From NCBI RefSeq assembly GCF_035593345.1, contig NZ_CP141606.1, positions 806,001-870,000 of the forward strand: DNA of 64,000 nt, in the 5' to 3' direction. The stretch is from Lelliottia sp. JS-SCA-14. GTDB taxonomy: Bacteria; Pseudomonadota; Gammaproteobacteria; Enterobacterales; Enterobacteriaceae. The notes beneath the pieces are model-generated. The model saw only the letters and a program-made list of their open reading frames with translations, was not told the origin of the DNA and searched no databases. This document shows, one piece after another, positions 43,010-52,841 of the stretch (position 1 is the stretch's first letter; each line of letters starts with the position of its first letter). Both the position numbers and the translations under genes were made by a program.

Positions 43010-45400
43010 TTACTTCACATCATCCGGCAACGCATACGCGACAATATAATCGCCCATTTTCGTGCCAAACGATCCGTGACCGCCCGCCGAGATGACAACA
43101 TACTGCTTGCCATTCACTTCGTAGGTCATCGGTGTGGCCTGTCCGCCTGCAGGCAGACGGCCTTGCCACAGTTTTTCACCGTTGGTCATGTTGTACGCGC
43201 GCAGGTAGTTATCTGCGGTTGCGGCGATGAACAGGACGTTACCGGCGGTAGAGATTGGGCCACCGAGCATCGGCATCCCCATATTGAACGGCACCGGAAC
43301 CGGCATTGGGAACGGCATGCTGTCCTGCGGCGTACCAATACGTTTTTTCCACACGACCTGATTGGTTTTCAGATCCAGCGCGGAAATATAACCCCAGGCA
43401 GGCTGTTTACACGGCAGACCAAACGGCGACAGGAACGGGTTCAGCGTCACGCCAAACGGCACGCCATACTGCGGCTGAATACCGGCTTCGGTACCGCTGC
43501 CTTTCGCGTCTTTCGGCTGCTCCATCGGGTTGCCCGGACCGCGTGGGATCAGCTTCGAGACAAACGGCAGCGCCATCGGGTTAGCAATCGCCACCTGACG
43601 GTTTGGATCGACAGAAATACCGCCCCATTCGAACATCCCCAGGTTACCCGGGAAGACCAGCGTGCCCTGCTCAGACGGCGGGGTGAAGATGCCTTCATAG
43701 CGCAGCTGATGGAACATCACGCGGCACACCAGCTGGTCGAACATGGTGGCGCCCCACATGTCCGCGCCGGTCAGATCTTTCTTCGGACGGAAGCTCAGGT
43801 CAGAGAATGGCTGCGTTTTAGAAACGTAGTCGCCTTTCGCCGCACCCTGCGGGACCGGTTTTTCCGGAGCCGGAACCACCAGTTTGCCGTTAGTACGATC
43901 CAGCACGAAGATGTTGCCGGTTTTTGCCGGAGCGTAAATCACCGGAACCGTTTTACCGTCGACGGTAATGTCGGCCAGCGTCGGCTGGGACGGCATATCC
44001 ATATCCCACAGATCGTGGTGAACGGTTTGATAGCTCCAGGCCAGTTTCCCGGTCGTGGCGTTCAGCGCCACAATCGCGCTGGCGTAACGCTCCTGCTCTG
44101 GCGTGCGGTTCCCGCCCCAGATATCTGGCGTGGTCACGCCCATCGGCAGATAGACCAGATCCAGCTTGGCGTCATATGCGGCCGGTGCCCAGGAGTTCGG
44201 GGAGTTAAAGGTAAAGGTATGTTCATCCGACGGGATTGCGTTTGGATCTTTCGCACCCGGATCGAAGGCCCACAGCAGTTTCCCGGTGTTCACGTCGAAA
44301 CCGCGAATCACGCCAGAGGTTTCACGGGTAGAGAAGTTATCCGTGACCGACCCGGCAATGACGATGGTTTTATCGGTGATGATCGGCGGAGACGTCGGCT
44401 CATACAGGCCCGGCGTGGTATCCGGCATGTTGGTCTGCAGGTTGAGGATACCTTTGTTGGCAAAGGTTTCGCACAGCTTGCCGGTTTCGGCGTTGATGGC
44501 AAACAGACGGCCATCGTTCACCGGCAGAATGATACGGCGAGGGCAGTCTGCCACCACTTCCGGGGAGGCCGTTTCCGCGCGCGCTTCGTGGTAAGAGACA
44601 CCGCGACAGGTCACATGCTGGAACGAGGTATTGGTGTTCAGCTGCGGATCAAAGTGCCACTTCTCCTTGCCTGTCGCTGCATCCAGCGCGAACAGACGCT
44701 GGTGAGCGGTACACAGGTAGAGCATGTCGCCCACTTTGATCGGCGTGACTTCGTTGGTCAGTTCACCCGGATCGTTCGGCTGCTTCAGATCGCCGGTGCG
44801 GAAGGTCCAGGCCTCTTTCAGGTTTTTCACGTTGTCGGCGTTGATCTGCTTCAGCGGCGAGTAGCGTTGACCTTCCTGATTGCGGCCATACGCCGGCCAG
44901 TCACCGTCCGCCACCTGAGAGATTGCGGCGGCAGGGGTGGAATCGGCGCTCAGGGTGCCTTTCACTTCCTGCGGATCGTTAAATCCGGCCCAGGTCAGAA
45001 TGCCAGCAGTAATCAGCAGGACAACGACCAGCCCACCGACGGCACCGTTAGAAGGCACCACCAGGCGACGCCAGACGAACGGCAGAATCAGCCAGACACC
45101 AAAGAAGACGAGGATGTCGCTACGGGGCGTGAGCGCCCAGAAGTCGAAGCCGACCTCCCAGACACCCCAGACCATCGTCGCGAGCAGTAATGCTGCGTAA
45201 AGCCACAGCGCGGAACGTTTACGACGTAACAGCAGGATAGTCACGCCAACCATGACCAGGCCCGCAATTGGGTAGTACCAGGAGCCGCCTAACGCGACCA
45301 GCCATACGCCACCGGCTAACAGATACAGCGCGCAGAAAGCGGCAAATGCGGCTGTTAACGTTACCAGTAGACGCGGCTGTGGAGATTTTGTTTCAGCCAT
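43010..45400 (-). CDS. gcd: Gcd, membrane PQQ-dependent glucose dehydrogenase
   Basis: Oxidises D-glucose to gluconolactone in the periplasm and passes electrons to ubiquinone. 796 residues, as in E. coli. Five N-terminal membrane spans (residues about 10-140, starting at LLVTLTAAFAAFCALYLLAGG) precede an eight-bladed PQQ propeller from WPAYGRNQEGQRYSPL; repeats such as LDAATGKEKWHFD and DVNTGKLLWAFDPGA are visible. Active enzyme needs PQQ; no PQQ synthesis genes are in this window. A perfect CRP site lies upstream. Confidence 0.98.
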   Translation of the reverse strand: MAETKSPQPRLLVTLTAAFAAFCALYLLAGGVWLVALGGSWYYPIAGLVMVGVTILLLRRKRSALWLYAALLLATMVWGVWEVGFDFWALTPRSDILVFFGVWLILPFVWRRLVVPSNGAVGGLVVVLLITAGILTWAGFNDPQEVKGTLSADSTPAAAISQVADGDWPAYGRNQEGQRYSPLKQINADNVKNLKEAWTFRTGDLKQPNDPGELTNEVTPIKVGDMLYLCTAHQRLFALDAATGKEKWHFDPQLNTNTSFQHVTCRGVSYHEARAETASPEVVADCPRRIILPVNDGRLFAINAETGKLCETFANKGILNLQTNMPDTTPGLYEPTSPPIITDKTIVIAGSVTDNFSTRETSGVIRGFDVNTGKLLWAFDPGAKDPNAIPSDEHTFTFNSPNSWAPAAYDAKLDLVYLPMGVTTPDIWGGNRTPEQERYASAIVALNATTGKLAWSYQTVHHDLWDMDMPSQPTLADITVDGKTVPVIYAPAKTGNIFVLDRTNGKLVVPAPEKPVPQGAAKGDYVSKTQPFSDLSFRPKKDLTGADMWGATMFDQLVCRVMFHQLRYEGIFTPPSEQGTLVFPGNLGMFEWGGISVDPNRQVAIANPMALPFVSKLIPRGPGNPMEQPKDAKGSGTEAGIQPQYGVPFGVTLNPFLSPFGLPCKQPAWGYISALDLKTNQVVWKKRIGTPQDSMPFPMPVPVPFNMGMPMLGGPISTAGNVLFIAATADNYLRAYNMTNGEKLWQGRLPAGGQATPMTYEVNGKQYVVISAGGHGSFGTKMGDYIVAYALPDDVK

Positions 45401-45460
45401 AGAAAAGTACTCTGTAGTTTGTTAATTATTTGATAGCAATTAATTATAGGTATTAACAAG

Positions 45461-45476
45461 TGTGATCGGAATCACA
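45461..45476. promoter_or_regulatory. CRP-cAMP binding site between gcd and hpt
   Basis: TGTGA-TCGGAA-TCACA, a perfect match to both CRP half-sites. It is centred 68 nt from the gcd start (minus) and 136 nt from the hpt start (plus). cAMP-CRP repression of gcd is known in E. coli; an effect on hpt is possible. Confidence 0.8.
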
Positions 45477-45604
45477 AAATGAGCTTTTTGTAACTCATGC
45501 GCCAGGCCAATCCATTTGCTGGTATACTGCTGAACTTGTGAATCATTGCCGGACGTATCAGCATCCGCAGTGATAGATTGGTTTTAAATCATACGGTTAG
45601 TAAT

Positions 45605-46141
45605 ATGAAACATACTGTTGAAGTGATGATCCCGGAAGCGGAGATCAAAGCGCGTATCGCCGAACTGGGTCGTCAAATCACCGAACGTTATCAGGACAGC
45701 GGCAGCGATATGGTGCTGGTGGGTCTGCTGCGCGGCTCATTCATGTTCATGGCAGACCTGTGCCGTGAAGTTCAGGTGTCCCATGAAGTGGATTTCATGA
45801 CCGCCTCCAGCTACGGCAGCGGGATGTCGACCACCCGTGATGTGAAAATCCTGAAAGACCTGGACGAAGACATTCGCGGCAAGGACGTGTTAATCGTAGA
45901 AGACATTATCGATTCCGGTAACACCCTTTCTAAAGTGCGCGAGATCCTGAGCCTGCGCGGACCAAAATCCCTGGCGATTTGTACCCTGCTGGATAAACCG
46001 ACGCGTCGCGAAGTGGACGTCCCGGTTGAATTTGTCGGTTTCTCAATCCCGGATGAGTTCGTGGTGGGTTACGGCATCGATTACGCACAGCGCTATCGCC
46101 ATCTGCCGTATGTTGGAAAAGTGGTTCTGCTGGACGAGTAG
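45605..46141 (+). CDS. hpt: Hpt, hypoxanthine phosphoribosyltransferase
   Basis: Salvages hypoxanthine (and weakly guanine) with PRPP to IMP. 178 residues from the ATG at 45605 (MKHTVEVM), as in E. coli. PRPP loop [17 protein letters not shown] is at about residues 99-115, with [15 protein letters not shown] earlier. An in-frame GTG 27 nt upstream is rejected because the protein family starts at MKHT. Divergent from gcd across 204 nt. Confidence 0.97.
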   Translation: MKHTVEVMIPEAEIKARIAELGRQITERYQDSGSDMVLVGLLRGSFMFMADLCREVQVSHEVDFMTASSYGSGMSTTRDVKILKDLDEDIRGKDVLIVEDIIDSGNTLSKVREILSLRGPKSLAICTLLDKPTRREVDVPVEFVGFSIPDEFVVGYGIDYAQRYRHLPYVGKVVLLDE

Positions 46142-46152
46142 TCTTATGTTTT

Positions 46153-46182
46153 GCCCGGTGGCGCTGCGCTTACCGGGCCTAC
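46153..46182. repeat. REP element, first half of a pair after hpt
   Basis: GCCCGGTGGCGCTGCGC then TTACCGGGCCTAC; opposite in orientation to the next copy, so the two form a BIME-type pair of about 80 bp. Confidence 0.85.
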
Positions 46183-46202
46183 AAAAGCGTGAACGGTGAA
46201 TC

Positions 46203-46234
46203 GTAGGCCGGGTAAGGCGAAGCCGCCACCCGGC
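46203..46234. repeat. REP element, second half of the pair before can
   Basis: GTAGGCCGGGTAAGGCG then AAGCCGCCACCCGGC, inverted relative to the copy at 46153, followed by TTTTTT. It lies 11 nt past the can stop on the minus strand. Confidence 0.85.
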
Positions 46235-46245
46235 TTTTTTACAGG

Positions 46246-46908
46246 TTATTTGTGGTTAACGTGCTTGAGCTTGAGGTTGGCAATCCCGGAACGATAGCGC
46301 TGCTCCAGGGTTTCGCGGTTGGTGGCCGTCACTTCCAGGTTACGTAGCAACCCGTCGTGAATTCCATACGCCCAGCCGTGAACCGAGACTTTCTGCCCGC
46401 GCTTCCATGCCGACTGCATGATGGTCGAATGGCCCAGGTTATAGACCTGCTCCATGACGTTCAGCTCGCAAAGGGTATCGAGGCGGCGCTCCTGCGGCAT
46501 TTCGCCCAGCAGTGAGCTATGTTTGAACCAGATATCGCGAATGTGCAGCAGCCAGTTATCGATCAACCCCAGTTCCGGGTTCTCGACCGCCGCCTGCACG
46601 CCACCGCAGCCGTAGTGGCCGCAAATAATAATGTGTTCCACTTCCAGCACGTCCACCGCGTACTGCACGACGGAAAGGCAATTGAGATCGGTGTGAATGA
46701 CCAGGTTTGCGACATTACGGTGAACAAACAGCTCACCCGAATCAAGACCTGTCAGGCGTTCCGCCGGGACGCGGCTGTCAGAGCAGCCAATCCACAAAAA
46801 GCGTGGGTTCTGCGCCTTCGCCAGCTTCTCAAAAAATCCCGGGTCCTCTTCTATCAGCATTTTTGACCATAGTGCATTGTTGCTGATGAGTGTATCTATG
46901 TCATTCAT
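46246..46908 (-). CDS. can: Can, beta-class carbonic anhydrase
   Basis: Interconverts CO2 and bicarbonate, needed for growth in air. 220 residues from the ATG at 46908 ([11 protein letters not shown]), as in E. coli Can (YadF). Zinc site CSDSRVP (Cys42, Asp44) and HYGCGG (His98, Cys101). The frame is open upstream to 46980 but that part overlaps the yadG promoter. Divergent from yadG across 107 nt. Confidence 0.98.
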   Translation of the reverse strand: MNDIDTLISNNALWSKMLIEEDPGFFEKLAKAQNPRFLWIGCSDSRVPAERLTGLDSGELFVHRNVANLVIHTDLNCLSVVQYAVDVLEVEHIIICGHYGCGGVQAAVENPELGLIDNWLLHIRDIWFKHSSLLGEMPQERRLDTLCELNVMEQVYNLGHSTIMQSAWKRGQKVSVHGWAYGIHDGLLRNLEVTATNRETLEQRYRSGIANLKLKHVNHK

Positions 46909-47015
46909 AGAGGTTAACGACCTGTAACCGAGTAATAGCGTTGCGCTAATATAGGGTAACTCGACTTTTATTGAAACCACACAACGTGTGTCAGAACTAT
47001 AGGTAAGTTTAATTC

Positions 47016-47942
47016 ATGACAATCGCACTTGAGCTCAAGCAGCTTAAAAAAGTCTATTCCGGCGGCGTTCAGGCGCTGCGCGGAATCGATCTGCAGGTCG
47101 AAGCGGGGGATTTCTACGCGCTGCTGGGGCCGAATGGCGCAGGGAAATCCACCACCATCGGCATCATCAGTTCTCTGGTGAACAAAACGTCCGGCAGCGT
47201 CGCGGTGTTTGGTTATGACCTCGAAAAAGACGTGGTGAACGCCAAGCGTCAGCTGGGGCTGGTGCCGCAGGAATTTAACTTCAACCCGTTTGAAACCGTG
47301 CAGCAGATTGTGGTTAACCAGGCGGGTTACTACGGCGTGGAGCGTCAGGACGCCATTGCGCGCAGCGAAAAGTACCTCAAACAGCTCGATCTGTGGGAAA
47401 AACGCGGCGAACGCGCGCGGATGCTCTCCGGCGGGATGAAGCGTCGTCTGATGATCGCCCGTGCTTTGATGCACGAGCCAAAGCTGCTGATCCTCGATGA
47501 GCCGACGGCGGGCGTCGATATCGAACTGCGCCGCTCGATGTGGGGTTTCCTGAAGGATCTCAACGACAAAGGCACGACCATTATTCTGACCACCCACTAT
47601 CTGGAAGAGGCGGAAATGCTGTGCCGCAATATCGGCATCATTCAGCGCGGCGAGCTGGTGGAAAACACCTCGATGAAAAACCTCCTCTCCAAGCTGAAAT
47701 CCGAAACCTTTATCCTCGACCTGGCGGCGAAAAGCCCGCTGCCGAAGCTGGAGGGCTATCAGTATCGTCTGGTGGATACCTCAACGCTGGAAGTCGAAGT
47801 GCTGCGCGAGCAGGGCATTAACAGCGTCTTTGCGCAGCTGAGCGCGCAGGGCATTCAGGTATTGAGTATGCGTAACAAAGCCAACCGACTGGAAGAACTG
47901 TTTGTCTCGCTGGTCCATGATAAACAAGGAGAGCAGGCATGA
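47016..47942 (+). CDS. yadG: YadG, ABC transporter ATPase
   Basis: Nucleotide-binding subunit of an ABC-2-type exporter; substrate unknown. 308 residues, as in E. coli YadG. Walker A GPNGAGKST is near residue 40, the Q-loop LVPQEFNFNP, signature LSGGMKRRL, Walker B LLILDEPTAGVD, and the H-loop TTHYLEEAE. The last ~80 residues form a DrrA-like C-terminal domain. The stop overlaps the yadH start (ATGA), so the subunits are translationally coupled. Confidence 0.96.
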   Translation: MTIALELKQLKKVYSGGVQALRGIDLQVEAGDFYALLGPNGAGKSTTIGIISSLVNKTSGSVAVFGYDLEKDVVNAKRQLGLVPQEFNFNPFETVQQIVVNQAGYYGVERQDAIARSEKYLKQLDLWEKRGERARMLSGGMKRRLMIARALMHEPKLLILDEPTAGVDIELRRSMWGFLKDLNDKGTTIILTTHYLEEAEMLCRNIGIIQRGELVENTSMKNLLSKLKSETFILDLAAKSPLPKLEGYQYRLVDTSTLEVEVLREQGINSVFAQLSAQGIQVLSMRNKANRLEELFVSLVHDKQGEQA

Positions 47943-48709
47943 TGCATCTTTACTGGGTGGCGCTAAAAAGTATCTGGGCCAAAGAGATCAACCGTTTTAT
48001 GCGCATCTGGGTGCAAACCCTGGTGCCGCCGGTGATCACCATGACGCTCTATTTCATCATCTTCGGGAACCTGATTGGCTCCCGCATTGGTGAAATGCAT
48101 GGCTTTACCTACATGCAGTTTATCGTGCCGGGCCTGATCATGATGGCGGTGATCACCAACGCCTACGCCAACGTGGCATCGTCGTTCTTCAGCGCTAAAT
48201 TCCAGCGCAACATCGAAGAGTTGCTGGTGGCCCCGGTGCCGACGCATGTGATCATCGCCGGTTATGTCGGCGGCGGTGTGGCGCGCGGGCTGGCGGTTGG
48301 GATTCTGGTGACGGCGATTTCCCTGTTCTTTGTTCCGTTCCAGGTGCACTCGTGGACGTTCGTAGCGGTGACGCTGCTGATGACGGCGATCCTGTTCTCG
48401 CTGGCCGGTCTACTGAATGCGGTCTTCGCGACCACCTTCGATGACATCAGCCTGATCCCGACCTTCGTCCTGACGCCGCTGACCTATCTCGGCGGGGTGT
48501 TCTACTCTCTGACGCTGCTGCCGCCATTCTGGCAGGCGCTGTCGCACCTGAACCCGATTGTCTACATGATCAGCGGCTTCCGCTTCGGCTTCCTCGGCAT
48601 TACCGACGTGCCGCTGTTCACCACCGTGATCGTGCTCGGCGTGTTCATCATTGCCTTCTACATCCTCTGCTGGTATCTGATCCAGCGCGGACGCGGACTG
48701 CGCACCTAA
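47939..48709 (+). CDS. yadH: YadH, ABC-2 type transporter permease
   Basis: Membrane partner of YadG. 256 residues with six hydrophobic segments, starting TLVPPVITMTLYFIIFGNLIG. The ABC-2 signature region is AGLLNAVFATTFDDISLIPTFVLTPLTYLGGVFY. It starts with two Met codons; the first overlaps yadG. Substrate unknown. A terminator follows. Confidence 0.95.
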   Translation: MMHLYWVALKSIWAKEINRFMRIWVQTLVPPVITMTLYFIIFGNLIGSRIGEMHGFTYMQFIVPGLIMMAVITNAYANVASSFFSAKFQRNIEELLVAPVPTHVIIAGYVGGGVARGLAVGILVTAISLFFVPFQVHSWTFVAVTLLMTAILFSLAGLLNAVFATTFDDISLIPTFVLTPLTYLGGVFYSLTLLPPFWQALSHLNPIVYMISGFRFGFLGITDVPLFTTVIVLGVFIIAFYILCWYLIQRGRGLRT

Positions 48710-48716
48710 GCGTTAT

Positions 48717-48751
48717 CCCCGGCAGTACTCTGTCTGCCGGGGCCTTTTCTT
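48717..48751 (+). terminator. Terminator after yadH
   Basis: CCCCGGCAG (48717-48725) pairs with CTGCCGGGG (48734-48742), then CCTTTTCTTT. Confidence 0.85.
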
Positions 48752-48816
48752 TGATAGTTATCACCCTAAATCAACCTTCACTCCGCTAAACTACTTTCCC
48801 CTAAAGGAGAGACGCT

Positions 48817-49257
48817 ATGCTGGGTTGGGTGATTACCTGTCATGATGACGATGCCCAGGCAATGATTGATCGCCTGGAAAAGAAGTTTGGTCCGCTGCCG
48901 CAGTGTCGGGCGGTGAATTACTGGCGTGGCCTCAGTACCAATATGCTCAGTCGTATGATGTGTGATGCATTGCATCAGACGGATACCGGCGAAGGGGTGA
49001 TATTTCTCACCGACAAATCGGGCGCTGCGCCGTACCGTGCCGCCGCGTTGTTGAGCCACAAGCATGAAAACTGTGAAGTGATTTCCGGAATAACCTACGC
49101 CTTGCTGGAGATGATGTCTCCCCTGCGCGAGACGCTGAGCAGCGCGGAGTTCCGCGACATGCTGGTCGGGCAGGAGATCCCTGGCGTCAGCAGTCTGTGG
49201 CATCAGCAGCAGAAAAACCCGCCTTTCGTCCTGCTCCACGATCTGTATAAGAATTAA
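48817..49257 (+). CDS. yadI: YadI, PTS EIIA-like protein (mannose family)
   Basis: 146 residues, as in E. coli YadI. The N-terminal MLGWVITCHDDDAQAMIDRL places a His at residue 9, the expected phosphorylation site of EIIA-Man proteins, and EGVIFLTDKSGAAPYRAAALL corresponds to the family's second motif. No EIIB, EIIC or EIID genes are adjacent, so it may be an orphan regulator. Preceded by AAAGGAGAG. Confidence 0.92.
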   Translation: MLGWVITCHDDDAQAMIDRLEKKFGPLPQCRAVNYWRGLSTNMLSRMMCDALHQTDTGEGVIFLTDKSGAAPYRAAALLSHKHENCEVISGITYALLEMMSPLRETLSSAEFRDMLVGQEIPGVSSLWHQQQKNPPFVLLHDLYKN

Positions 49258-49260
49258 ACA

Positions 49261-49288
49261 TTGGTATTGATGTCGCTTTTGCTACAAT
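49261..49288 (+). promoter_or_regulatory. Predicted promoter of yadE
   Basis: TTGGTA (49261-49266), 16-bp spacer, TACAAT (49283-49288). A start near 49295 would leave a leader of about 26-32 nt and excludes translation from the GTG-type codon at 49261. Confidence 0.5.
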
Positions 49289-49320
49289 GGCGGCTGATTT
49301 TTTGTGTCGATAATAATCCC

Positions 49321-50568
49321 ATGTTTATGCGCGTTTTTTTCCTGCTGTTGCTGCTGGTCTCCGGCGGCGCATCTGCCAGTTTATTAAGCCAGCAAGGCTT
49401 GCCCGCTCAATACATGCAAACCACTGAAGATGCGGCGATCTGGGCGCAGGTGGGCAACGAGGTCGTGAACGTCGGCAACGTCCGCGCGGGGCAAATTCTT
49501 GCGGTGGTTCCTACCGCAGCCGATTACTACGAATTTCGCTTCGGCTTTGGCACCGGTTTTATCGACAAAGGCCACCTGGAAAAGGTGCAGGGCAAGCAGC
49601 GCGTTCAGGACAGCCTGGGCGATCTCAACAAGCCGCTCAGCAATCAAAATCTCATCACCTGGAAAGACACCCCGGTTTATAACGCTCCCAACAGCGGCAG
49701 CGCGCCCTTTGGTACGCTCAGTTCCAACCTGCGCTATCCGATCCTCAGCAAGCTGAAAGACAGGCTAAACCAGACCTGGTTTCAAATCCGCATGGGGAAC
49801 CGCCTGGCGTGGATCAGCAGCCTGGATGCTCAGGAAGATAACGGTATTCCGGTGATCACCTATCACCATATCCTGCGTGACGAAGAGAACACCCGCTTTC
49901 GCCATACCTCCACGACCACCAGCGTGCGTGCGTTCAACAACCAGATGACCTGGCTGCGCGATCAGGGCTACACCACGCTGACCATGTATCAGCTGGAAGG
50001 GTACGTGCGCAATAAAATGAACCTGCCCGCGCGGGCGGTGGTGATCACCTTTGACGATGGTCTGAAGTCGGTCAATCGCTACGCCTGGCCGATTCTGAAG
50101 CAGTACGGATTTAAAGCGACGGCGTTTATTATCTCGTCGCGCATCAAAGGCCACCCGCAGAAGTGGGACCCGAAATCACTGCAGTTTATGAGCGTGTCGG
50201 AGCTGAAAGAGATTCAGGATGTGTTTGATATCCAGTCGCATACCCACTTCCTGCACCGCGTCGACGCCAACAAACATCCGATTTTGCTGAGCCGCAGCGC
50301 GCATGTGATCCTGTTCGATTTTGAACGCTCGCGTCGCGCGCTGGCGCAGTTCAACCCGCGCGTACTCTACCTCTCGTATCCGTTCGGCGGGTACGATGAC
50401 AAAGCGGTGAAAGCGGCGAACGAGGCCGGTTTTCATCTGGCGGTGACGACGGTGAAAGGGAAGGTAAAGCCGGGGGATAATCCGTTCTTACTGAAACGCC
50501 TGTACATCTTAAGAACGGATTCGCTGGAGACCATGTCGCGGCTGATCAGCAATCAGCCGCAGGGATAA
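49321..50568 (+). CDS. yadE: YadE, polysaccharide deacetylase-family exported protein
   Basis: 415 residues from the ATG at 49321; the ATG at 49327 (413 residues, like E. coli YadE) is equally possible because neither has a clear Shine-Dalgarno. Signal peptide [20 protein letters not shown]. An SH3-like N-domain (residues about 30-150) is followed by a NodB-type carbohydrate esterase 4 domain: ITFDDGLKS (catalytic Asp pair), [13 protein letters not shown] (metal His) and [11 protein letters not shown]. Substrate unknown, probably an envelope polysaccharide. It ends 1 nt before the convergent panD stop. Confidence 0.88.
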   Translation: MFMRVFFLLLLLVSGGASASLLSQQGLPAQYMQTTEDAAIWAQVGNEVVNVGNVRAGQILAVVPTAADYYEFRFGFGTGFIDKGHLEKVQGKQRVQDSLGDLNKPLSNQNLITWKDTPVYNAPNSGSAPFGTLSSNLRYPILSKLKDRLNQTWFQIRMGNRLAWISSLDAQEDNGIPVITYHHILRDEENTRFRHTSTTTSVRAFNNQMTWLRDQGYTTLTMYQLEGYVRNKMNLPARAVVITFDDGLKSVNRYAWPILKQYGFKATAFIISSRIKGHPQKWDPKSLQFMSVSELKEIQDVFDIQSHTHFLHRVDANKHPILLSRSAHVILFDFERSRRALAQFNPRVLYLSYPFGGYDDKAVKAANEAGFHLAVTTVKGKVKPGDNPFLLKRLYILRTDSLETMSRLISNQPQG

Positions 50569-50569
50569 A

Positions 50570-50950
50570 TCAGGCAACCTGAACCGGTACGGCTTTCGCG
50601 GTACGTTTCATTTCGTTGTCGCCGTCAAAATAGGCCACTTTCGGCTGCCAGCTGCGCGCCTGTTCGTCCGGCATGGTGACGTAGGTGGCGATAATCAGGA
50701 TATCCCCCACGTCCGCACAGTGTGCCGCCGCGCCGTTCACGGAGATGATTTTCGAGCCGCGCTCACCGGCAATCGCATAGGTCGAGAAGCGCTTGCCGTT
50801 GGTGACGTTGTAAATATCAATGGCTTCGTATTCGAGAATACCCGCCGCCTCAAGGAAATCCTGGTCAATCGCGCAGGAACCTTCGTAATGCAGGTCTGCC
50901 TGCGTCACTTTGACGCGGTGAAGCTTACCTTGCAGCATTGTGCGAATCAT
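50570..50950 (-). CDS. panD: PanD, aspartate 1-decarboxylase
   Basis: Makes beta-alanine from aspartate for pantothenate. 126 residues from the ATG at 50950 ([14 protein letters not shown]). The proenzyme cleaves itself between Gly24 and Ser25 (YEGSCAID), giving the pyruvoyl group. An upstream open frame to 51025 contains the dispersed repeat and is not protein. In K-12 yadD separates panD from panC; here the 111-nt gap contains only that repeat. Confidence 0.97.
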   Translation of the reverse strand: MIRTMLQGKLHRVKVTQADLHYEGSCAIDQDFLEAAGILEYEAIDIYNVTNGKRFSTYAIAGERGSKIISVNGAAAHCADVGDILIIATYVTMPDEQARSWQPKVAYFDGDNEMKRTAKAVPVQVA

Positions 50951-50976
50951 AACGTTACCTTTACTCTTCATGCAGT

Positions 50977-51006
50977 CCCTCTCCGGCTGGAGAGGGCAGG
51001 GTGGGG
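50977..51006. repeat. CCCTCTCC-type dispersed repeat, copy 2
   Basis: CCCTCTCC, GGCT, GGAGAGGG, then CAGGGTGGGG, between panC and panD. Slightly decayed relative to the other copies. Confidence 0.7.
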
Positions 51007-51061
51007 GGAAACATTCCCCAGGCAAATATCAGCGCAGTATTGCCCGATTTTTAGTCGCTGT

Positions 51062-51916
51062 CTACTGCGTCAGCTCAACCACTTTATTGTCGATCAGACG
51101 GGCCTGACCAAGCCACGCGGCAACCAGAATCACGGCGCGTTTGCTGGTGTCTGAAAGCTCAAGCAGCGTGTCCGCATCGCGGATTTGCACGTCGTCGGCA
51201 CGCAGCCCTTTTTCGTTCAGCTCCTGTTCGCCGATAGCGATAATCTCTTCCGCCGTCAGCTCATTCGCTTTGAGCTTTTCCGCCATCGCGTTCATCACTT
51301 TGCTCAGTCCCGGCGCGATTTTGCGCTGGTCAGCGGTCAGATACCCGTTGCGGGAGCTGAGCGCCAGGCCGTCTTTGGCGCGCACAATCGGCACGCCGAC
51401 GATATCGATGTCATAGCCCATGTCGGCGACCATTTTGCGGATCAGCGCCAGCTGCTGGAAATCTTTCTCGCCGAAGCAGGCGACGTCCGGCTGCACCAGG
51501 TTGAAGAGCTTGCTGACGATGGTCGAAACACCGCGAAAATGCCCCGGACGGCTGGCCCCTTCGAGCATCGTTGAAATGCCCGGCACGTCGACAAAGGTCG
51601 CGCCTTCGGTGCCCTGCGGATAAATATCGGCAGGCGCAGGCGAGAAGACGAAATCCACGTGGTGTTTTTTGAGCTTCTCGCAATCTTCCTGCAGCGTGCG
51701 CGGATAGCGCGCCAGATCGTCGGCGCGGTCGAACTGCATCGGGTTCACGAAGATAGAGACCACCACCACGTCGGCGCGGGCTTTGGCTTCCTCGACCAGT
51801 TTCATGTGGCCGTCATGCAGATTTCCCATGGTCGGAACCAGGGCGATACGTTTACCTTCCTGACGCAGGCGGCGAATGTGCTGGCGCAGCAGCGGCAGGG
51901 TTTCAATGATTAGCAC
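51062..51916 (-). CDS. panC: PanC, pantothenate synthetase
   Basis: Condenses pantoate and beta-alanine with ATP via pantoyl-adenylate. 284 residues. Nucleotidyl-transferase motifs: [15 protein letters not shown] near residue 30 (HxGH-type) and the KMSKS-like region around [31 protein letters not shown] is also conserved. It follows panB by 11 nt on the minus strand, so panB-panC are co-transcribed. Confidence 0.97.
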   Translation of the reverse strand: MLIIETLPLLRQHIRRLRQEGKRIALVPTMGNLHDGHMKLVEEAKARADVVVVSIFVNPMQFDRADDLARYPRTLQEDCEKLKKHHVDFVFSPAPADIYPQGTEGATFVDVPGISTMLEGASRPGHFRGVSTIVSKLFNLVQPDVACFGEKDFQQLALIRKMVADMGYDIDIVGVPIVRAKDGLALSSRNGYLTADQRKIAPGLSKVMNAMAEKLKANELTAEEIIAIGEQELNEKGLRADDVQIRDADTLLELSDTSKRAVILVAAWLGQARLIDNKVVELTQ

Positions 51917-51927
51917 AACGAGACTCC

Positions 51928-52719
51928 TTAATGGAAACTGTGTTCTTCACCCGGGTAAACACCGGATTCGACGTCGGCAATATACTGCCTGACCGCAGCG
52001 CGCATGTCGCCCGCGGTGCTCAGGAAATTCTTCGCAAATTTAGGAATGTGGCCGCCGGTAATGCCGAAGGCGTCATGCATCACCAGGATCTGCCCGTCGG
52101 TGACGTTGCCTGCGCCAATGCCGATCACCGGAATGGAGAGCGCCTCGGTGACGCGTTGAGCGAGTTCTACAGGCACGCACTCCAGCACCAGCAGCTGCGC
52201 ACCGGCGGCTTCCAGCGCCAGGGCATCGTCCAGCAGCGTTTGTCCTGCTTCGCCGCGACCCTGAACTTTATACCCGCCGAAGATGTTCACCGACTGCGGG
52301 GTTAACCCAAGATGGCCGCACACCGGTACGGCGCGCTCGGTCAGCTTTTTCACCGTCTCGATAAGCCAGGCTCCGCCTTCGATTTTCACCATATTGGCGC
52401 CCGCGCGCATTACCGCAGCGGCGTTTTCAAAGGCTTGTTCTGGCGTGGCATAGGCCATGAAAGGCAGATCGGAAAGCAGCAGGCAGTTTGGCGCACCGCG
52501 GCGTACGGCGCGGGTGTGATAAGCAATCTCTTCTACCGTCACTGGCAGGGTGGAATCATGTCCTTGTACCGTCATCCCTAACGAGTCGCCGACCAGCATG
52601 ACGTTAATGCCTTCATCGGCAAACAGCTTCGCAAAGCTGTAGTCATAGGCGGTGATCGTGGCGAAGCGTCTCTTTTCCTGTTTGCATTTCTGCAATAAGG
52701 CGATGGTGGTTGGTTTCAT
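51928..52719 (-). CDS. panB: PanB, ketopantoate hydroxymethyltransferase
   Basis: First committed step of pantothenate synthesis, from alpha-ketoisovalerate and methylene-THF. 263 residues from the ATG at 52719; one residue shorter than E. coli PanB because of a gap in the GRGEAGQ loop. The Mg site [19 protein letters not shown], the [16 protein letters not shown] segment and [13 protein letters not shown] are all present. The frame is open upstream to 52770, but MKPTTI is the family start. Confidence 0.97.
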   Translation of the reverse strand: MKPTTIALLQKCKQEKRRFATITAYDYSFAKLFADEGINVMLVGDSLGMTVQGHDSTLPVTVEEIAYHTRAVRRGAPNCLLLSDLPFMAYATPEQAFENAAAVMRAGANMVKIEGGAWLIETVKKLTERAVPVCGHLGLTPQSVNIFGGYKVQGRGEAGQTLLDDALALEAAGAQLLVLECVPVELAQRVTEALSIPVIGIGAGNVTDGQILVMHDAFGITGGHIPKFAKNFLSTAGDMRAAVRQYIADVESGVYPGEEHSFH

Positions 52720-52841
52720 AATGTTTCCTGATGGCCCAAAACGAATCTTTGCGCATTCTAACAGTAACATTCAGTGGAACAATGATTTTAGGCAACCGAT
52801 TAACAGCAAATATTTTGGGGTTAATCAGCGAAAAAGCGGGT

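Noticed and set aside
43004..45190. A 728-codon open frame on the plus strand opposite gcd
   Set aside because: Same shadow effect of a long biased gene; low-complexity Arg/His/Gln content and no start signals. The similar frames opposite secA and acnB are rejected for the same reason.
46153..46234. CRISPR array
   Set aside because: Only two inverted palindromic units with no regular spacers; these are REP elements. No direct-repeat array was seen anywhere in the window.
50951..51025. N-terminal extension of PanD
   Set aside because: The in-frame extension encodes the dispersed CCCTCTCC repeat, and self-processing PanD proteins begin at MIRTML.
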